A DNA stretch of 10,817 nucleotides from Gemmataceae bacterium (GTDB taxonomy: Bacteria; Planctomycetota; Planctomycetia; Gemmatales; Gemmataceae), in contig JAOAAM010000152.1 in assembly GCA_026418875.1 (NCBI GenBank), positions 1 to 10,817 of the forward strand, in the 5' to 3' direction. The notes under the pieces were generated by a model that had not been told where the DNA came from, did no database searches, and was given only the letters and a program-made list of their open reading frames with translations. Position 1 is the first letter of the stretch; every line of letters starts with the position of its first letter. Below, piece after piece: positions 6,617 through 10,817 of this stretch. Position numbers and translations under genes: made by a program.

Positions 6617-9600
6617 ATGTTGAAAAGCCTCGAACTCATCGGGTTCAAGAGTTTCGCGGACAAGACGGTCATTGAATTTTCTCCGGGCATCACGGCGATT
6701 GTCGGGCCGAACGGCTCGGGCAAATCCAACATCGTCGATGCGGTCCGCTGGATTCTCGGCGAGCAATCGGCGAAAAGCCTGCGTGGCGGCGAAATGGCGG
6801 ATGTGATCTTCAACGGCTCCACGTCGCGCCGCAGCCTGGGCTTGGCCGAAGTCACGATGACTTTCGACAACTCGAAGCGTTACCTTGCCGTCGATTGCGA
6901 CGAGGTGCAAATCACCCGGCGGGTCTATCGCGATGGTCAGGGGGAATACCTGATCAACCGCCAGCCCAGCCGACTTCGGGACATCAAAGACTTGTTCCTG
7001 GGGTCCGGTGCCGGGCAAGGCCATTACTGCATCATCGAGCAGGGGCGTGTGGACGCCTTGCTCCAGGCATCGCACAAGGACCGGCGGCTGATTTTCGAGG
7101 AGGCGGCCGGCATCAGCCGCTTCAAAGCGCGAAAGACCGAAGCATTACGCAAGCTCGAAACCGTGGAGCAGAACCTGGCCCGCGCCCGGGACGTGCTGGA
7201 CGAGTTGGAGAAGCAGCATCGCTCGGTGCAATTGCAGGCCGCCAAGGCACAGCGGTATCAGGAATACAGTCAGCGGTTGAGGGAATTGCGGCTGCAATGG
7301 GGGTTGCGGGAGTTCCACGAACTCTCGACGCAGTGGCATGCGGAGAGCCAAGCGCTCGAGCGGCTTCGGGGTGAATTGGAGTCGATGTCGGCGCAAGAGC
7401 GGGAAACGGAGGCCGCCCTGCGTCGACTGGAACACGACCTGTCCGCGCACGAGGAACTGAGCCGGCAGACCGAAGCCGCGTTGGCCCAGACCCGGCAGGC
7501 CATCGCCACGCACCAGACGCGCGACGAATACGAATCCGCCTCCTTGATCGAGCTGGAGGCGGAGTTGAGCCAAGCGCAGCGGCAAGCTGCGGGATCAGCT
7601 CGGGCATTGCGCGACCTGCGTTCGTCAACGGCCCAGGCTCGCCGTGATCTGGACGAGATCGAAACCCAGGTCGAACAGAGAAGACAAGCGGTCGAGCAGG
7701 CCGACGCCCGGCTGAATCAACTGGCAGAGCTTTTGCAGCGGGATCGCCGTCAACTGGAAGCCGATCGCGCCGAGCACCTCGAGCGGATGCGTGTCGCCTC
7801 CCGGTTGCAGAACGACGTCATCACCCTATTGGCCCGCTTGGACAACTTGCGAATCCGTCACGAAGGGTTATCGTCCCGCAGTGCGGAGACCGTCGAGCAC
7901 CTGGCACAAATCGACCGCGTCCTGGACGAGTTGAAGCGATCCGAGGCACACATCCAGCAAATGCTGCTCGCTGCCCGAGCCGAACTCGCACACTTGGAGG
8001 AACGCCGTGAGAGTCTGTCTCGGCAAATTGAGGACACGGAGAAACGGCTGGCCGACGGGCGCATCGAGCGGGGGGCCTTGGCGGGTCGTCTCGACCTGTT
8101 GGAGCAGTGGGAGAACAGCCAGGAAGGTTTGAGCGCCGGCGTGCGGGAATTTCTGGATCGAGTCCGCGCCTCGACATCTTCGGGAACCGAAGACTGGTCA
8201 TTCGTCGTTGGGCTGGTCGCGGATTGCCTGACCGTGACGCACGAGTGGGCGGCCTTCGTGGATCTAGCCTTGGGAGATGTCGCCCAATACGTCGTCGTGC
8301 GGGACCTGGATCGACTGGCCAGAGCCTTGAAACTTCTCCCCGCGAATCACGCCGGTCGGATCGGCTTCGTCTCGTTGCCTCGCCCCGTGCCAGAAGTCGG
8401 CGTGTTGGAGCTGCCGGACGTGGGGGTGCGGCTGGATCGGTGGGTCCGTTGCGATGATCCCTCCTTGGCCGATCTGCCGCGTTTCCTGCTCGGCAAGACA
8501 CGGTTGGTCGATGATCTGGAGACGGCCTGCCGACTGGCCGAGCGTCACCCGAGACGATTTCGCTTCCTGACTCGCCAGGGCGAAGTGCTGGAACCGAATG
8601 GCGTGATCGTCGTGGGGGCACACCTTCCCGGAACGGGGATGTTCTCCCGAAAGAGCGAATGGCGGGAATTGCGGCGGCAGATCGCGGAACTGGATGCCCG
8701 CTTGCAGGAACTCGAGGCGATCCTCACCCAACTTCGCGCCGAGCGGGAGTCGATCAGCGAACCGATTTACTTCACGCAACAACGGATCGCCGACCTGGTG
8801 GACGAAGCGCAAGACGTGCGGGTTCGACTCACACAGCATCAGGAACGCCGTAGCGGTTTGCACGAGGAGATGTCGCTGAATCAAAGCGAGTTGGACAGCC
8901 TGGCGGAGGAAATCGAGCGCTTGGAGGTTCAATTGTCCGACGCCCGACGCAAAGCCGCCGAGGGCGAGGAAGCCGCACGCCAAATGCAAGAACGGGCCGC
9001 ACAACTCGAGCAACAGGTCACGGAGGGGGAGCGTCAGCGGTCGGAATGGGAGCGGCTCAGCACCGAAGCCCGGGTTGAACTGGCGCAATGGGAAGAGCGG
9101 TGGTCGGCTCAACGTCGCCGCTTCGCCGATCTGGCGGCCGAGCAATCGCGTCGTGAGGCCGAGTTGCAGCAGATCGAGGAGTCAATTGTCGCCATGCGAC
9201 AGCGTCGCAGTGAGGGGGAATTGACCCGACTGCGGGTCGGTCAGGCTCTGTCCGACAGCTTCGCCGCACTCGATCGAGCCGAACGTCGCTCCGCGGAGTT
9301 GCTCGCCCAGCGAGAGCAACTCCGGGAAGCCCGCCGGCATGCAGAGGAGCGTTGGCAAGCCGTCGGCGGACAGAGACAGCAGTGCGTGCAACAGGCCCAC
9401 GCCCATGAAATGAAAGCGAATGAGTGGCGGCTGCGCCTCGACGCATTATGCCAGCGCTTGCGTGAGGAGTACGGCGTCGAATTGGCCGAACTTTACGACC
9501 AGCGTTTGCGAGCGGGAGAACGTGGCGACGCCGATGGCTCCATCAACGCGGCCGCTGCCAATGCCGGTGCCGGTGCCACTACCACTACCACTGCCACTGC

Positions 9601-10396
9601 CACTGCCACTGCCACTGCTCCCAATGCTTCCGAGGCTGCCGCTGCTCCCGCTGCTCCCGACAACGCCACCCAATCCGTGTCGGCAGCCGGCGCACCCGGG
9701 TTCGATCTGGACGTCGAAGCGGCCCAACGCGAGATGGACGACCTGCGGAAAAAACTGGCTCGCCTCGGCGCGGTGAACCTCGACGCCTTGGAAGAACTCG
9801 CCCAACTGGAGACACGCTTGAACGATCAGCGGGCCCAGCACGACGACCTGGCCAAATCCCGGCATGATTTGTTGGAGATCATCGACCGAATCAACACCGA
9901 CAGCCGCAAGCTCTTCCTCGAAACATTCGAGTTGATCCGCGGCCATTTCCAGGAGTTGTTCCGCAAGCTGTTCGGCGGTGGTATGGCCGACATCATCCTG
10001 GAAGATCAGAACGACGTGCTGGAGAGCGGCATCGAAATCAATGCCCGCCCTCCGGGCAAAGAACTACGCAGCATCTCGCTGCTGTCCGGCGGGGAGCGGA
10101 CGTTAACGGCGGTCGCCCTGCTGTTGGCGATTTTTCGTAGCAAGCCGAGTCCCTTCTGCTTGCTCGACGAGGTGGACGCAGCGCTGGACGAAGCGAACAA
10201 CGAACGTTTGGCGAATCTTCTGCGTGAGTTTTTGGACCTGTCGCAATTCATCGTCATTACTCACAAGAAGCGGACGATGGCCGTGGCCGATGTGCTGTAC
10301 GGCATCACGATGCAAGAGGCTGGCGTCTCGCGGCAAGTGTCGGTCCGCTTCGAGGATTGGCCCGACGACGAGGAAGCAACCCCTTTGGCGGCGTGA
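6617..10396 (+). CDS. smc: Chromosome segregation ATPase SMC (1259 aa)
   Basis: SMC dimers, with ScpA and ScpB, load onto and extrude DNA to compact and separate sister chromosomes. The N-terminal head opens MLKSLELIGFKSFADKT, with Walker A GPNGSGKSN at 30-38 and the conserved FEEAAGISRFKARK block. The first coiled coil runs from about 170 to 510. The hinge (about 520-668) shows GRIGFVSL and LLGKTRLVDDLETA. The returning coil runs to about 970. An Ala/Thr/Pro-rich low-complexity insert (about 970-1025) precedes LGAVNLDALEEL near 1050. The C-terminal head has the ABC signature LSGGE at 1156-1160, Walker B CLLDE at 1181-1185, D-loop ALDEAN and the switch histidine in VITHKK. All catalytic motifs are intact, so the gene should be functional. 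The protein is some 70 residues longer than typical bacterial SMC, mostly through the insert. The start is set by the conserved N-terminus and AGGA 10 nt upstream. scpA and scpB are not in the window. Confidence 0.97.
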   Translation: MLKSLELIGFKSFADKTVIEFSPGITAIVGPNGSGKSNIVDAVRWILGEQSAKSLRGGEMADVIFNGSTSRRSLGLAEVTMTFDNSKRYLAVDCDEVQITRRVYRDGQGEYLINRQPSRLRDIKDLFLGSGAGQGHYCIIEQGRVDALLQASHKDRRLIFEEAAGISRFKARKTEALRKLETVEQNLARARDVLDELEKQHRSVQLQAAKAQRYQEYSQRLRELRLQWGLREFHELSTQWHAESQALERLRGELESMSAQERETEAALRRLEHDLSAHEELSRQTEAALAQTRQAIATHQTRDEYESASLIELEAELSQAQRQAAGSARALRDLRSSTAQARRDLDEIETQVEQRRQAVEQADARLNQLAELLQRDRRQLEADRAEHLERMRVASRLQNDVITLLARLDNLRIRHEGLSSRSAETVEHLAQIDRVLDELKRSEAHIQQMLLAARAELAHLEERRESLSRQIEDTEKRLADGRIERGALAGRLDLLEQWENSQEGLSAGVREFLDRVRASTSSGTEDWSFVVGLVADCLTVTHEWAAFVDLALGDVAQYVVVRDLDRLARALKLLPANHAGRIGFVSLPRPVPEVGVLELPDVGVRLDRWVRCDDPSLADLPRFLLGKTRLVDDLETACRLAERHPRRFRFLTRQGEVLEPNGVIVVGAHLPGTGMFSRKSEWRELRRQIAELDARLQELEAILTQLRAERESISEPIYFTQQRIADLVDEAQDVRVRLTQHQERRSGLHEEMSLNQSELDSLAEEIERLEVQLSDARRKAAEGEEAARQMQERAAQLEQQVTEGERQRSEWERLSTEARVELAQWEERWSAQRRRFADLAAEQSRREAELQQIEESIVAMRQRRSEGELTRLRVGQALSDSFAALDRAERRSAELLAQREQLREARRHAEERWQAVGGQRQQCVQQAHAHEMKANEWRLRLDALCQRLREEYGVELAELYDQRLRAGERGDADGSINAAAANAGAGATTTTTATATATATAPNASEAAAAPAAPDNATQSVSAAGAPGFDLDVEAAQREMDDLRKKLARLGAVNLDALEELAQLETRLNDQRAQHDDLAKSRHDLLEIIDRINTDSRKLFLETFELIRGHFQELFRKLFGGGMADIILEDQNDVLESGIEINARPPGKELRSISLLSGGERTLTAVALLLAIFRSKPSPFCLLDEVDAALDEANNERLANLLREFLDLSQFIVITHKKRTMAVADVLYGITMQEAGVSRQVSVRFEDWPDDEEATPLAA
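9575..9616 (+). repeat. Hexanucleotide tandem repeat RCCACT x7 inside smc
   Basis: Seven in-frame six-base units follow each other without interruption: GCCACT, ACCACT, ACCACT, then four GCCACT. They encode a Thr/Ala run (residues 987-1000). The flanks (9541-9574 and 9617-9660) are degenerate GCC/GCT/CCC codons giving more Ala, Gly, Pro and Thr. Because the unit is six bases long, changes in copy number keep the reading frame. The array is likely to vary in length between strains by slippage. Confidence 0.9.
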
Positions 10397-10439
10397 GGCA
10401 CTTTCCGCGATCGGCTGTGAATGAGGCGGCGTGAGGCAC
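10387..10439. repeat. 15-bp direct repeat around the smc stop codon
   Basis: GGCGGCGTGAGGCAC occurs at 10387-10401, spanning the smc TGA, and again at 10425-10439, with a 38-bp period. The intervening bases are not repeated. The copy suggests a small local duplication just after smc. No function is apparent. Confidence 0.7.
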
Positions 10440-10560
10440 GTCGCGCGGTTCACTGTCGATTTTCCCGGCATTTCCTGCGATGTGGCGCTTGGGCGGTGCG
10501 ATGGCAAGTCGTACACTCTCTGTTGTCGCCTTAAGTGTTGCCCGCCGCGGGAAGTCGATC

Positions 10561-10798
10561 ATGTTCAAGCGAGTCGGTGTTTTGTGCCTGTCGATCGGGC
10601 TGCTGGTTGGGGTTCGAGTCGGCGGTCAGTCGTCGCCGGGTTTGCAGCCGAGAGTGTTTGCCCTCCGCGAGGCGAAAGTTGTGATCGCGCCGGGGCAGGT
10701 TCTACCGCAGGCGACGGTCGTGATTCGAGATGGCGTGATCGAGGACGTTGGGCCGGAAGTGAAGCCCCCTGCCGACGCGCTGGTGATCGATGCCAAGG
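10561..10798 (+). CDS. Secreted amidohydrolase-family protein, N-terminal fragment cut by contig end
   Basis: Only 79 residues of genomic coding sequence remain. Residues 1 to about 23 are a Sec-type signal (K3-R4, then the hydrophobic run VGVLCLSIGLLVGV), so the enzyme is probably exported. From about residue 34 the pattern FALREAKVVIAPG, ATVVIRDGVIEDVGPEV and DALVIDAK matches the small N-terminal beta domain of metal-dependent amidohydrolases (dihydroorotase/imidazolonepropionase-like superfamily). In these, a glycine and a PG(F/L)ID(x)H metal-binding segment normally come next. That segment, and so all catalytic residues, are missing, and substrate cannot be judged. ATG 10561 is preferred over in-frame ATG 10501 because it begins the signal peptide and has GGGAAG 6 nt upstream. 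The residues read after 10798 (SYTH) come from adapter sequence and do not belong to the protein. Confidence 0.8.
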
Positions 10799-10817
10799 CT
10801 GTCTCTTATACACATCT
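10799..10817. other. Tn5 mosaic-end (Nextera-type) sequencing adapter, not genomic
   Basis: The last 19 bases, CTGTCTCTTATACACATCT, equal the reverse complement of the 19-bp Tn5 mosaic end AGATGTGTATAAGAGACAG used in tagmentation libraries. The match is complete and sits exactly at the contig end. Read on the minus strand, it yields the tell-tale peptide MYKRQ. The sequence should be trimmed; genomic sequence ends at about 10798, give or take a base or two of chance identity. Confidence 0.97.

Noticed and set aside
8264..9145. Minus-strand open frame of 293 codons opposite smc
   Set aside because: It is an antisense shadow of the SMC coiled coil; its Leu/Arg-rich composition mirrors Gln/Glu codons.
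9575..9616. CRISPR-like or intergenic repeat array
   Set aside because: The units are 6 bp without spacers and are translated in frame within smc.
9446..9946. Minus-strand frame with a Gly-Ser dipeptide repeat
   Set aside because: The repeat peptide is the reverse complement of the hexanucleotide array in smc; there is no independent coding evidence.

Overview
The window looks like GC-rich bacterial chromosome from a planctomycete. The main pointers are a lipoprotein that fuses a FlgI (flagellar P-ring)-like region to HEAT-type helical repeats and sits directly upstream of smc, and an amidohydrolase start downstream. The phylum call is inference from gene content; no rRNA or other marker is present. 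The last 19 bases are not genomic: they match exactly the Tn5 mosaic-end (Nextera-type) adapter, so this is a raw contig end.

Layout: positions 1-469 hold no convincing gene, only a possible 22-codon gene tail at the left edge. From 4109 leftwards runs a minus-strand cassette of three genes. It comprises a 312-aa von Willebrand A (vWA) protein, a 348-aa paralogous vWA protein, and a 509-aa helical/coiled-coil protein of unknown function. The last two lie 17 bp apart, so at least that pair is probably co-transcribed. Both vWA proteins keep a full metal-ion-dependent adhesion site (MIDAS). The cassette reads visibly more AT-rich than the right half and may be accessory DNA. A 653-bp divergent gap (4110-4762) separates it from the plus-strand genes; it carries a doubtful 112-codon cysteine-containing reading frame, a small dyad and a candidate promoter.

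The plus strand then carries the FlgI/HEAT lipoprotein (4763-6475), smc (6617-10396) and the start of a secreted amidohydrolase (10561 to the contig end). SMC is complete and canonical at both ATPase half-sites and the hinge. It has an unusual low-complexity Ala/Thr/Pro insertion encoded by a hexanucleotide repeat just before the C-terminal head.

The best candidate for an undescribed system is the vWA-vWA-coiled-coil cassette. Its two divergent vWA paralogues suggest metal-dependent protein binding to a shared or alternating partner, with the coiled-coil protein as the obvious candidate. No ATPase, kinase, phosphatase or nuclease is visible next to it, so the output of such a system cannot be named from this window.
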